A program made the position numbers and the translations under genes. The notes under the pieces are model-generated. The model ran no database searches and was not told the origin of the DNA. It was given only the letters and a program-made list of their open reading frames with translations. From positions 16,302,900 through 16,366,899 of the forward strand of contig NC_049979.1 in the NCBI RefSeq assembly GCF_000003815.2: a DNA stretch of 64,000 nt, written 5' to 3'. Source of the DNA: Branchiostoma floridae (taxonomy: Eukaryota; Chordata; Leptocardii; Amphioxiformes; Branchiostomatidae). This document shows positions 20,115 to 32,900 of the stretch, one piece after another (position 1 is the stretch's first letter; each line of letters begins with the position of its first letter).

Positions 20115-23100
20115 ATGGCCTCCCTGGTTCGCAGTGCTGTGGTCCTGGCTCTGTTGTTGAGTGGTGTGACTGCTCAAGATGGAGAGGAGGGTGCTATTTT
20201 ACTGCCAGAGGATCCATACTATGACAATATTGAGGAGCCATATGTTGATCCAGTAGGGGAATATCCTCCCGGTGAGGACTACCCTCCCTATGATGACTAC
20301 AGTGATGTAGTGGTGACTGCACCTCCCTACCAGCCCACCCCTCCACCCAGACGTCCAGCCCCTCGTCCAGATCCTCAACCACCTGCACAGGTCCCTGCAC
20401 CTCCACGTGGCTACGACTACGGTTCAGAGTCGGACTATTATGACGGCTACAGCTATGAGCGGCAGATTGAAGAGGACCAAAGAAGAGAAAGGCTGTACCA
20501 AATGGAGTTCCAGCTGAGAGAGGCCTTGGCAGAACTCAGACTCCTGAAGTCTCAACACTCGACAACCAGGCTGGTGGTACAAAACATTAACACCAAGCTG
20601 TTCTCTGGTAAATATATAATCTTCATATAGGATTAGAAATTATGGGAACAGAACATCTATTAGTCAGCTGTTTTGCCAAAGTTACATCAATTGGTTACTT
20701 TGAGGCATACTGGGTCAACATTGGAAAGCTGGGAGTTGTGCCTATTTCCAGCATCCAGCATCATGTGCACATTACAATGACATTAACACCTAGACCTCTG
20801 TCATGATCACATGACAATCACATTAACACCTATTCTAGACATTAACACCTGGATGCCAGACTGTTTCCAGGGCCTACAAAGGCCAGCTGACTCTGCACGA
20901 TTGACAGAATATCCAGGTGGGAAGGTATTACTGTATCCTAATGACAGCCTTTCCTGAGAAAATTATACTGTATCTTAATGAGCCTTTCCTGAGAAAATTA
21001 TACTGTATCTTAATGAGCCTTTCCTGAGAAAATTATACTGTATCTTAATTAGTCTTTCCTGAGAAAATTATACTGTATCTTAATGAGTCTTTCCTGAGAA
21101 AATTATACTGTATCTTAATGAGCCTTTCCTGAGAAAATTATACTGTATCTTAATTAGCCTTTCCTGAGAAAATTATACTGTGTCTTAATTAGTCTTTCCT
21201 GAGAAAATTATACTGTATCTTAATTAGCCTTTCCTGAGAAAATTATACTGTATTTTAAGTTTCAAAAGGATTGATCGTAATGATCAATTGTTGGTAGATT
21301 TGCAGTTTTTTCACAAATCTTGGCTCAGTGGTATCCCAGACTGAACAGCTCACTCCCAGATAGGTGACCAGGCTAGTAGACTAATGCACCCACAACTCTA
21401 TGCTCCAGTTTTCTCTTGCATGGTCATGATATTGACTTATGATATAAAGAAAAAGGTAACATTCACATGTGTTGAATATTTTTTCTACTCTTCAAGATAT
21501 ACTTCCGGGCATAAATGAAAAAATGAATAACTTTGGGAGAAGGTCAGACAAGAGTGTTACAGACATTGCAAGGTAAGTACATGTATTTTCTTTCGGTCAT
21601 TGTCATATCAGTTACCATTCAAGGATGATTGTTCGGCACTGGCTTTGATTCATTCAAAATTGGCTGATTCATTCAAAATTGGCTGATGCAGTTATAAGTG
21701 GTTAATTCTCTTCTTTTTGTAATGCTACCATGCAAAGCAATTCTAAAATTGGATACATTTCCAGCTAATCTCTGCTTAAGTACTGTAAATGCATTTTAAG
21801 TTCGCAGGGATTTAATTTCGCATTTAACGGGAAAGTGTTCATACAGTAGTGCCATACGTCACATACTGTAATGGAAAAATGTTTGCGGTGGTTTTAAGTT
21901 TGCAAGACTCCCTCGCGAAAACTGCGAACATAAAACCACCACAAACATTTCTGCATTTACAGTACCTTTAAATGTCCTTTCGAAGATACAACCAGCGGCT
22001 AACAGAGATAGAACAAGGCATGGAGGAGAACAAACTGCTTGGAGCTACTGTCACATCCATGGAGCAGAAAACTAACAGGCTGGACAACATGATCAACGAA
22101 CATGACAACAAGCTGCTGAGGATGGAGAACACCTACCGGGGCACCCTGGCTCGCCTGGAGACTAGGCTGTCACAGGTGGAGAGTAACACAGGTGACCTAT
22201 GCTATTCACAAACACAATTTGGATTAAAAGCCACTGAAATGTATGTATACTCAGTCACTATGTAGTAGTATGTATGTCACATTATGTGTTAATTGGCTAG
22301 CAGATCACAGGCAACATATCACCACAGCAGATCTGCACTGTATTTGCTTTACCACAACTTTTATGAAATGTGTACATGTAATCTACAAATGTTTTACACC
22401 AGGATAGCCAGATAAATTATGAAGTGGCTAAACTGGAATGTGTGCTTAAGTACAAGTTCATGCATGCACAGGGACCACATCAGCAGTATGGTTTTATATT
22501 ACTCACACTAAATAAACAGACCATGTAACAACTGCAGGGGTCTAGTCCCTCCTGTGGCCTTGGTAATGTGTGAAGTTCAACACAGTGGCCTACATTTTAA
22601 TCAGTTCCATGTGTTCCCTCTGCACCCAGCCGACCAAGTGTACAACATGGAGGAGTCAGTGCTGGGGCTGGAGAAGGAGGTGAAGAAGCTGGCTGCCCGT
22701 CCTGAGAGGGAGGACCAGGCAACCAGGATAGCTCAGGTAACGTCCTTGCTTCTGCATGTAACTTTAGGAGAAGTAAAGAATAAGTGATAAGCTGATAGCA
22801 GTTCCTAACGAGATCTGACCTATAACTAGACGACTTTGTTCATATTGCAGGTTGGTAAGGTAAAATGAATCATAAAGGTGGACTGTACCATCACAGTTTG
22901 TGCAGGGAGATTCAAGAAATGCAACAACTCTGTGATAAACAATATCAAATGGTGCCTGTGATGTCTGTGTAAAGATCTGGCAAGGTACATGTTGCACTCA
23001 TGTCTTATTTGTTTGATTGTACAGCTGAAAAGACAGCTGTTTGACACAAACAACAAAGCCACCTACTTGGAGAGGCAAATCAGCAGCAATGACAGAGACA

Positions 23101-26028
23101 TTGCAAAGACTGATCAGAAAGTGAAAGAAGTGCTGAGGATGATGCAATACCAAGAGTAAGTCTAGAGAGATTCTCCAATTGTAAGACAAATAGATGGTTG
23201 ACATATATGCATGCATGTACATTTTATAATTACCTGAGAAATATTTGGTCCCTACCAGTGTGGTACTCTAATTTGCTTCATTATTTCAAGACTAAGTGTT
23301 CTCTTTTGTATCACACCTCCTTCTTTCTATCCAACTAAACTACATGCATATTGACAGCTATGGTCACATGATTATGACATATATGCCTGCAGATCTATTG
23401 GTCAGACCCTTCTAAGTTCAGCCAACTAGCACAGTTTCAGTGATGTCATGTGTAAACACTATAGTTTCTAAGTTGTAAAGACAGGTGGTTTTGAAATTGT
23501 TAATGTTGATATGGATATTATCAAACAGGTGACACCAAATGAATGAGATATCTTGCAGGCTCTAATTAATTGAAAAAAGTGTGGAAGGCATCGATTACCA
23601 GCTGATCACATGTTCAAAATAAAAATGTCTGGCAACATTCTACAAGGAAAACAATACTTATATCAAAGTTACAGATAACAACTTAGTATACAGACTGATA
23701 TATCATATATAATCACTATATATATGGCTGTATACAATGTATATCTGATTCTAATTCAGTACTGTACTGTACTTGTGATGTGTGTAGTCAGGAGCAGGCC
23801 CGTGCTGCTCCCATGTCCATACAAGATGACTACATCAACAAGGTGTCGCAACTGGAGCAGCAGTTCACCCAGGACAGAAGCAGGTCAGTTTAAGGTTTGT
23901 CTTATCAGCACTGCAACATCTTACCTTCCTCAGGTGTCTCCTAAGATGATTAGACTATCTGCTGATACATGTATAAAGAAAGTGAGATCATCTCTCCTAG
24001 AGGTGTGAGGTGGTTTGTTCAAATTGTTGGGTACCTACATGTACATGTAGGTTGTACAACAGATTATGAATTTTCAAATTAAGTCTTTGTACATCCTTAT
24101 AATTCTGGCAGTAAGTGACACCATAAGAGAGCATTCCCAGGCACTATCTTTTATTTAGTGTACATTAAAATGATTGTTTGTTGTTATCTGATTTTCTGCA
24201 GGGTTACATCCTTGGATGAAAGATGCAACATCCTGGAGCGCCAACTGGGTGCCTACTCACAAGCCTTCAACCAGATCAAAACCAAGGGTTGCTGTGATGA
24301 TTTGGATGTCACATCACTGCCTTCTGGAATTCCAACAGGTCTGCATGTTAACACTTCCTTGTTGTAAAACATAAAGTGGTAAACGTCTGCTGTGGTATAC
24401 CAAGCAAATATGAATGCACAGAAGTATTTGTGTATTGAGTCATAACATCACCATTGATGGAGAACCAGAACAAGATAGCTCAGTAAGTTACAGGTAAATC
24501 CTATTATAAGTAAGCACTAGACTATCATCAATCCGTACAAAATGTCAGTCTAAAGTGAATACAATATAGCTGCTGTGTCAATGCTTGCTGCAACTGGTGG
24601 GATTCTACCTGTTATATACTTTGTCTCCCCCTTCACTTTGAGCAATTCAGAGGATTTTTCATACTTAACAACCACTGTATTATAATTATATTCCTTCTAG
24701 TCATAAGCTCGGGACGATTTCCTGAGACTGGTGGTAGATCATCATCATCAGGGCTGGACATCCCACGTTTCTCTGCTCCTCAGCCAAGTGTGAATGAGGC
24801 TGTCCCTGCTCCTGCCCCCAGACCTGCTCCACCTGTCACCTTCAACCAGCCTGCCCCTGCCCCACCACGGTCCCAGCTGTCCCTGCCTACACAAATCCCA
24901 TCAGCCTTTGAGGATCCAAGAGGAGGGGTGCCAGAACTGGTCCAACCAACTGCCCCACCTGCACCTCCAAGAGGTCGCCGACCCACAGGCGGGAGGAACC
25001 GTGAGGTACCCAGTCCTCCACGCAGAAATGGCAACAGAAGGGAGAGACCAAGGGAGAGACCAAGGCAGCCTGAGGCACCACCACAACCACAACCACTACC
25101 ACCAGTACCACAACCACCGCCAAGCCGGAGTGTGGATTCTGAATACGAAGGATACCCAATCGTGCCAGAAGTGAGCAGGGCTGAGCTTGGAGAAATCAAA
25201 CCAATAGACTGCTCAGAGATATATGACTATGGACTTGAGGCCAGTGGTGTGTACTACATCTACCCCTCTACACTAACCGAGCCTGAGAATGTGCCTGTAT
25301 ACTGTGACATGACTACAAATGGTGGTGGCTGGACAGTGTTCCAGAGAAGGCTGGACGGGAGGGAGAACTTCAACAGAAATTTCTCTGATTACAGGAAAGG
25401 TTTTGGGACTCCAGTAGCAGAGTACTGGCTAGGCAACAACATCCTGCACCACATCTCCCACCAGGATGATTATGCACTTATGGTGGAGCTGGAAGACTGG
25501 GAGGGCAATATCGTTCATGCCAACTATGACCAATTCACTGTTGGTGATGCAAGTCTCAAGTACAGACTCAATCTGGGAAGATACAGTGGAACTGCTGGTG
25601 ACTCTATCAGAGGTGAGAGAAGATGACTTAATGCAACATGCATCCAAATAGGCTCTTGGCCTGGTGTAAATCCTTTTTTATTTACTGGTGAAAAAATATT
25701 TTATATCAATGGAATAAACCAGACAATCATATTTATGATATTTCCACATTTCTCCACCCCCCTTACAGGTAACATGCTAAGTGGCAACAATAGAATGCCC
25801 TTCTCTACATATGATGAGGACAATGACAAGTCCAGAGCCAACTGTGCCACAACTCACAAGGGAGGCTGGTGGTACAACCAATGTGGGGACTCCAACCTGA
25901 ATGGTGTGTACTACTCAGGAGGCGTGTACGGGGGTGAGGCTGATGGCATCTACTGGTACTCCTGGAAACAGGACACCTTCTACTCCCTCAAGAGGGTCGA
26001 AATGAAGATCAGACCAACTTACTTTTAA
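20115..26028 (+). CDS. Secreted coiled-coil protein with C-terminal fibrinogen-related domain (angiopoietin-like architecture)
   Basis: Nine exons: 20115-20607, 21497-21572, 21986-22191, 22630-22736, 23025-23155, 23788-23883, 24202-24338, 24701-25612, 25769-26028. They total 2418 bases, or 805 residues, with all phases closing. Order: signal peptide (LVRSAVVLALLLSGVTA); acidic Tyr/Asp/Pro-rich segment (to about residue 115) with sulfation-like DYYDGYSYE; long heptad-rich coiled coil spread over exons 1-7; a GCCDD cysteine pair that could link chains; Pro-rich linker; and the fibrinogen domain from about DCSEIYDYG to the end, with GGGWTVFQRR, EYWLGNN, a Ca-site-like DEDNDKSRANCA and four domain cysteines. 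It is longer than vertebrate angiopoietins (about 500 residues). It is probably an oligomeric extracellular ligand or lectin; the exact orthologue is unknown. Confidence 0.9.
20932..21262. repeat. 35-bp minisatellite, about nine copies, in intron 1
   Basis: The unit CCTTTCCTGAGAAAATTATA recurs every 34-36 bases from about 20948 to 21229, with small T/G and G/A variants in the linker. It lies inside intron 1 of the fibrinogen-domain gene and has no coding role. Confidence 0.85.
21781..21964. mobile_element. MITE with TACTGTAAATGCA termini next to a splice acceptor
   Basis: A 184-bp palindromic element runs from TACTGTAAATGCA (21781) to TGCATTTACAGTA (21964), with TA at both ends as in Tc1/mariner-type insertions. 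Inside, stretches such as GTTTGCGGTGGTTTTA and TAAAACCACCACAAAC pair. Its right end is 21 bp from the acceptor of exon 3 (exon starts 21986). Confidence 0.75.
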
Positions 26029-26906
26029 ATTGTACTAGTGGTGGGTTCAGTATATGTAGCTTTCAACTTTCATTCATGGAGAAGATACGGTAAACTAATA
26101 ACCAGTATCATTCCAATGAATTTTTAGGTACTGTTTTAGAGAATACTTCAGAAACACTTGGACCATTTTAGAGACTTTTGTGGAGCTACTTCTTGATAGA
26201 CTATGTCATAAACACAATGGCAAAAATCAATAGAAAGAGATGGTAAAAGTAAAATAACTTTATTTTCTCTAATAGTGTATGTTGAATGTGGCAAGAAATA
26301 TTAAGTATATCACACTTTGTTCTGCATGTAAGCCTTTTCTCAATGACATGTAAAATCTGAGTTTTTTAGAGGCATACAGTAGCTCTTTTACCAATGATCA
26401 TTCACAAATAACCATATATCTGCATAACATCAGGAATAAGGATACTTTCATGATTGTAAGTGAAAAGTCTATATTGTGATAATGGCACTTAGTGATTGTG
26501 CAAATTGGTTTTCCTGACTTGATGTAACAGTTTAGTTACATACATGTTCAACTGACTTGTTATCATTTAAATGTGTACTCTTCTGCTGAACACTTGTGAT
26601 AGTATTTAGAGTTCGGTACTGCCTTTAAAAGGCATGGAATACATCTATCTCTTTTACCTTATTTCCTAGGCCCTTTTGTCATCAGTTTTTTTTACAAAGA
26701 TACAAATATTAGAGTGAAATGAAAATGGGGAAAAAATGAGTTGCATTGCCCCATTTATCAGCTTCAACTATGTTACGTTCTGATTATGATATGATTTAGA
26801 TGTCTCAGATATTTGGACTGGCCTACGGTTACCTGTATGGCAACATGGGCATGAAGTAATGGTTGTTATGTTACCACAACTGTCTCGTTCTGCTGAACTG
26901 TAGAAG
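26029..26906. other. Convergent 3' region of the fibrinogen-domain gene and MUS81
   Basis: AT-rich 3' UTR-like sequence between two convergent stop codons. On the minus strand an AATAAA (26264-26259) could polyadenylate MUS81 and give a UTR of about 640 bases. No exon was found. Confidence 0.4.
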
Positions 26907-29900
26907 TCACTGTAGTTTTGAAGTGGAACAGTATAGCTGAAACACTGCTTTGCTGAGCGCTGGTCCAAGATTCCTGCTAACACAAGAGAACCCTTGTAAA
27001 AAACTGCAGTCTTGTGTTTGGAATAGATGAAAAATAGCTAGACAAAACAACTAGTCACAGGAAGACCCCTAGCAGATATGTCACATACCTTTTTGTGGGT
27101 CCATACTTAAGAGGTGCCAGCATCTTCTCTTTCTCAGCAGCTGAGCCACAGCTGTAGTAGGACTGCAGAAGGCTGAGGAAAAATAATCAGATAACAAATG
27201 ATGAAATGTATCATACGAGACAAGGAAACACCATTCATTATAAACACTGTATGATCAGTCACTAGATATGGTGCAACCTAGCATATACGTACGCCACAGG
27301 AGTAGGGTATGTGCTGACAACTGCTGCCACCTTCTCCTTGGACATGCCATGGAACTGCATCAGCTGCTTGGCAAACATCTCCTTCACAGAGATCACCTGG
27401 TAAACAATGTTTGACATTAAGCTGATGTGATTCTGATGTGACAAAAAAAAGCGCTACAAATAGAGCAATACCAACCTGCTGTGGCCACAACTTTGAGCTG
27501 TACCACTTTACTTAGAGCTTTGCCAAAAGCACAGTAGAATGCTATGGTGAGATAGGCTTCTGTCTTGGCATTCATACAATCTTTAAGTCTTTTCCTTGGG
27601 TTTTGAAAATGTACAAGTCTTATATCCTTAAAGATAAGGCCCGAACTTCGAGAGTACAAACCATTTCTGTTAACTTATATCAAGTAACTTGAATTGTGTG
27701 GTGGTGGCAGTGACAACCCTGTTAGAGCCAACTTAGAGTGTTACTTTATTTAGTCTTGCCAGGGTAATAATAAACAGGGCATTGGTTTTGTGAAGCTTGT
27801 CATGAAACATTTCAAGTTGCAACAACCATTTCTAAACAATTGCATACCTTGTTCTTTACTGATGTCTCATTGAATTCTGGAAAAGTCAGCAGTTTGATCA
27901 CACTGGCATCAAGGTTCAGGTCTGAGGACTGATCCTGTAAATCGTCTCGGCTGTAGCCTTCAAGGGTCTTCCCCTTCAGTCAGGAAATAACAGTTAAAAT
28001 GAAATAAATGAAGATAATATCTAAAGACAATTCCATCTCTACAACTGGATAAGTTTCAGAGATTGCTTCCAGACGTTTCGAGTGACATCCATCAATCTTC
28101 TTCGGTGTCACTTGAAATGTCTAGAAGTAATATCTGAATCTTATCGAGTTGTAGAGATTGAATTGTCCTTAAATTTTGTTCTGGACTTTTGACCTTCGTA
28201 ATTGTAGTTGAAGACAAGGTCTAATTTGAAAGGAATTCAACATGTGCTTATTACATAGAAAGTGTATTGACAACTTACAGCATAGTGGCTGTGCAGGTAA
28301 TTAGTCATCACTGTGAGATAGGTGACTGACTCCTTCATGTCTGCTGTCCTCTTCACAAAGAAACCATCATTCACCTGAAACAATCACAGGAACTGATACA
28401 TGGGTCGTCCTGATGAAAGATCTTTGTTTTTAAGCCAGGTTGACAAACCATGAATGATACAAAACAAGGACATCAAGTAGTCACTTGTGTATGTGGACAT
28501 GGGTTTTCAACGTCTAAATCAAAAACATAAAATTCCTTTTGATAATGCTCTGTTGCTGACTTGCCATTCCTTTCAGCTACCTAATACTCTATGACGCTGT
28601 TTCTGAAGTATTTAACATTATACACCAATGACTATATAAACAAACCTGAGTGTTAACTATTGCCTGTTGTAGAGTAGCTTCAGGAAGACAGAAGTGTGCT
28701 GCAGATGAGCCAAAGTCTTCCACCAGGTAGATGGGTTTTCGCAGTCCGCTCATCTTCAGTCGGAACTGCAGAGCAACAACAAATGGAAAACTGACATGAT
28801 ACATTTTGCACTGTTGCTCAATTGTGCATGTAATTCACGGGTCTGCTTAACATATTTGAGGAGAGGTCAAAGTTGACATGATTAGTTTTGTCTTTACTTC
28901 TCACCTTTTGCTCTTTGAATCGGCTACCCTTGACACTACTCGCAAGATCATCCATTCTCTTCCGCTCCACCACATAGTCCAGGACCAGCTCTCTGGGCAG
29001 GGGTGGATGGAGTTGACCTGTGTTGACGCCACAGAAAAGAATTCCAACCATTTCCAGAATGATTCCACTCACACATTGTAAAAACTTCAGAAAGTTCACT
29101 GCAAACCCCAAATTTCTTACCTGGCAGAGGTTTGACATTCTCCCTCGCCACCCAGAGGAAGTCTCCCACGTGCAGATTCCTCACGTCACATCTCACCCGG
29201 TTCTTCTGCAGCTCTGGGACCAGGTTATCCTTCCTGCTACCTGCAGCACTGTGGAGACAAACAACTTGTGAGGGTGAGATCTGTACACTTTGTCTGTTGT
29301 CAGTCAGAGTAACTGTTTTCTGAAATGATAACTACAGTCATCTAACTAAGAGGAGGGAGACAATACAGTTATACTTAGCAGGATTTTAAAGGAAGCAGTA
29401 GTCTGCTATTTCTGTACATAGACAGGTTTGTATGTATCAGTGTGAACAAGGTAGTGCAATATATGACATTACATGCAATACATGACCCCAAGAACTGCTT
29501 ACCCTCCTGTGGTCTCCTTAGTGTCCACACACAACACCACCTCAAATTCACCTGCAAGTACCAAAGTATAAATGTTACACCATTATGATATAACAGAAAT
29601 ATTGAAGGAAGATGAAAACGATATGCCTGATGACAAGGCTTCACTGACCTGGTGAGAGGGTGAACAGGGGCTGCCTAGGTTTCCTGTCATCTTTAGATCT
29701 ACTTGTGATACTTCCTTGTGAATCTGTGTACAAATATAGCGACAAGGCCATTTAAATGTGACATCCCTGATCTACGACAACTTAGTGGTAGGGATTCTAT
29801 CAAGCTTCAAATGAACAATCAAATCAACCATAATATTTGGTCTTTGTTCATCTGGCAGTTTCCTATGTGCACAACAGCCAATTTTACCATATAAATCTGT

Positions 29901-32900
29901 CCTGCAGAAAAATTACTGGTGCATTTAGACTAATTTTCAGAGTTGTTCAAAACTGAGCCTCACCATCAGTTTCCATCTCAGACACAACAGCATCTCTAGC
30001 AGCTTGCCCAACATCTCTCCTTAGGCTGGGACTAACATCCATAGCTGGCAAAGATGCCACATCTATATAACTCTCTGCCCTGTCAAGTAAAAGTCAGTCA
30101 TGGTCAGAGTAGCTACCATCCGTGTAATTAAAATGTGTTCTCAAGTTACTGTCAATTTTGAAATGTTAGAAGATTTATTTTCGGGTGACCTCTCCACTGC
30201 AGAATCATGACATCATAAATTTGCATTTCCATCATAATTTGCATTACTACTGTACTACTTAACTTTTTCATTGCAAAAGGTGTCAAGAAAATCAGTTCCC
30301 GCAAAAAGAAATTAATTTCTGGTATATGCCTGATACCATTCTCAGTCTGGAACGAATGATCCTATATATACTACCTTTCGTTGGGCAGTTCCATAATACT
30401 TCATCACTACAGATGAGATAGGTGACTGACATGCAAAGTACCTGCCAGCATTAAGCCCAGCTGTTAGTGCAGAATTCCCAGGTCCTGTCAGGGTAAAGGT
30501 CATGTCCTCACTGTCATCCTGTGGGCTGGAACCACTCACTCCCTGCTCACCAATCAGCTCTAACTTATGGGCTAGCTCACTTCCTGTGTCTGTGATGTAA
30601 TATCTGGGTGACAGAAATTACAAGGAATTGATTAAAAGTTAACTTTTCAACTGTAAATATGGTACACGCACATGGCCTTGGACTCATTTTATCACATGAT
30701 GAATAATTTTATTAATATTACACCTAAAAAACCACACTTTCTGAATAGGAAAATGAAGTACTTGTAATGATTACACCAAACAGAGAACTTTTGTTTTGCA
30801 TTTTGTACCTATACAATAAAGTTTACATAAAATAAAGATACAATGCTGAGTACATACTTGGCAGGGTTGCTATCCTTGATGACCAGTCCCTTCTTTACAA
30901 GTCCACCCATAGAAGACCATGCTGTATAGTGGCTGCCTGGGTCTGGCTGAAGAATGACAACCAATTAATGAGATAGCTAGTACAACACTGTTTGTTTTTT
31001 GTACCAAAGAAATGCTGCAGCATGGATGTCCCATGCATATGATGTATGCATCGTCAATACTAAGACTAAGCAAATCAGCAAAGATTTTCTGTAACTTACA
31101 AACAGAAAACGCCATGTACTTACCAGGGTAAATGACTTGTCAGACAGAGGTTGGGCCTCCCTCTGCAGCTCTGCCCTCCCCATGAACCCTCTGCTGTTGG
31201 GATTCTGTAGTGTCAGAACAAACATGTCCATAGTTAACCTTCAGGCTTTTCAGCTGTATGGTCATCCTTCAATTGTTGACAAAAATTATGTATCACTACC
31301 ATTATATAACATACCACTGACCAATATAGGAACCCTGCCTTGGCAGGCAGCAACAATCTCCTCCTCACCTGCATGTTCCTATAGAGAGTCACCAGAAGCG
31401 CATATGGCCCAGACCTGAAGGCTGGCACATACTCCTTTGCGGCAACAGCTTTCTTTCTCTTCTTCTGTGAACAAAAATAGATACTCAAACATTGCTTACA
31501 AAATATACGGAAATGTGTAGATAGGAAGATGCAAATAGCATGGACATGAATTATTAGTAGAATGCAGGAGAAAATTCCGTTTTATTCTAAGAGTGCATTT
31601 GAAGTATAATAGATAAAATCACTTGTCATTGTAAGAAAGCTCTGTCTTTAAAAGTAAACTGAAGCAAAAAGAAATTCTTGCTATTTTATCAATCTAAGGC
31701 CAAACTGATTTGATTATCTGGAAACTCCAAAAGTGAGGGGAGCATGCAAATAAAAAAAATATTTGGAAAATTAATTTTCTTTATTTAAACGGTCAAAAAT
31801 CGATGTGCCCATGGATGTCATCAACATAATCAAATCAACATGACATTATATAAAGTCCTTACACCATCATACTAGGTATCCATCTAATTTGCAGTACTTA
31901 CTGGTCTTGGTTCTCCACTGGAACCTTGGCTGTTGTCATTACCACCAGGGGGAGGGGGAACAGACAGGGAACCCGCTATTATTCCTGTGTTAGTCCTGCT
32001 AGTGCTGGGAAGGTGAGTGTCTACAACTTCTGGCAAAGGGCCTGAGGAAATTTTGACAGAAAATTGCGAAGTTAATTTCATAATAACTATGGCATGTCGA
32101 ATATCAAGAGTTGAGGCCAATTAGATATACCAAATGAAGAAATCACGAAAGAAAGCTCATATGCAGCAGTGGGCAATAGACAAGGACACTTTTCAAATGA
32201 ATTCTTAACATACCATGCTCCTGGATGTGCTTGGCAAGCTTGTCATCCAACATTTTGCAAATTTTGTCACCTGAAAAATATTGCACAACTTAATTATATG
32301 CAAAGAAGATCCATGAGGGTAATCTCCCAGTTTCTGATCTCTTCACCTAGAGAATACCTTCAATGGCCTAAAGGTACACATAGGATTTGTAGTTTTCTTG
32401 GTGTATCTTTGAATGCTGTGTGAGACTATCAAATCATTATGATCTAATTTGAGCCCATGAGTGTTACCAGTTAACACAATGAGAGTAAGAGGTGAGTAGA
32501 AACAGTCTCCTGGCACCCAGTATTCAAACCTGGGCCGCCTGATTACAAACCAAAATGCGCTAAACCATTACCCTGTAACAGTGATAAACCATAACCCTGT
32601 AACAGTCAGGTTCAAGCATTGCCTACCGTCCTTGCCAAACAATTCTGAGCTTTTGTGGCGACATCAGTAGCGTGCTTGGTTTGAAACCATTACCCTGTAA
32701 CAGTCGGGTTCAAGCATTGCCTACCGTCCTTGCCAAACAATTCTGAGCTTTTGTGGCGACTCGGTAGCGTGCTTGGTTTTGGGAGCTTGGCTGCCCGGGT
32801 CCGGTGCAATACACACATGTGTAGGTCGCGGGTTCGAATCCCGGGAGCGAGCTTGGGGTAAAAACTGTTCTACCCACCTCTAGTGTTTCACTGGTACCCA

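Noticed and set aside
24780-25199. 139-codon minus-strand Gly-rich frame
   Set aside because: It is the shadow of the Pro-rich coding exon of the fibrinogen-domain gene on the other strand.
32169-32423. LINE reverse-transcriptase tail ([12 protein letters not shown])
   Set aside because: A short stretch resembles the C-terminal part of LINE ORF2, but it overlaps a genuine MUS81 exon region in the other strand and has no further support.
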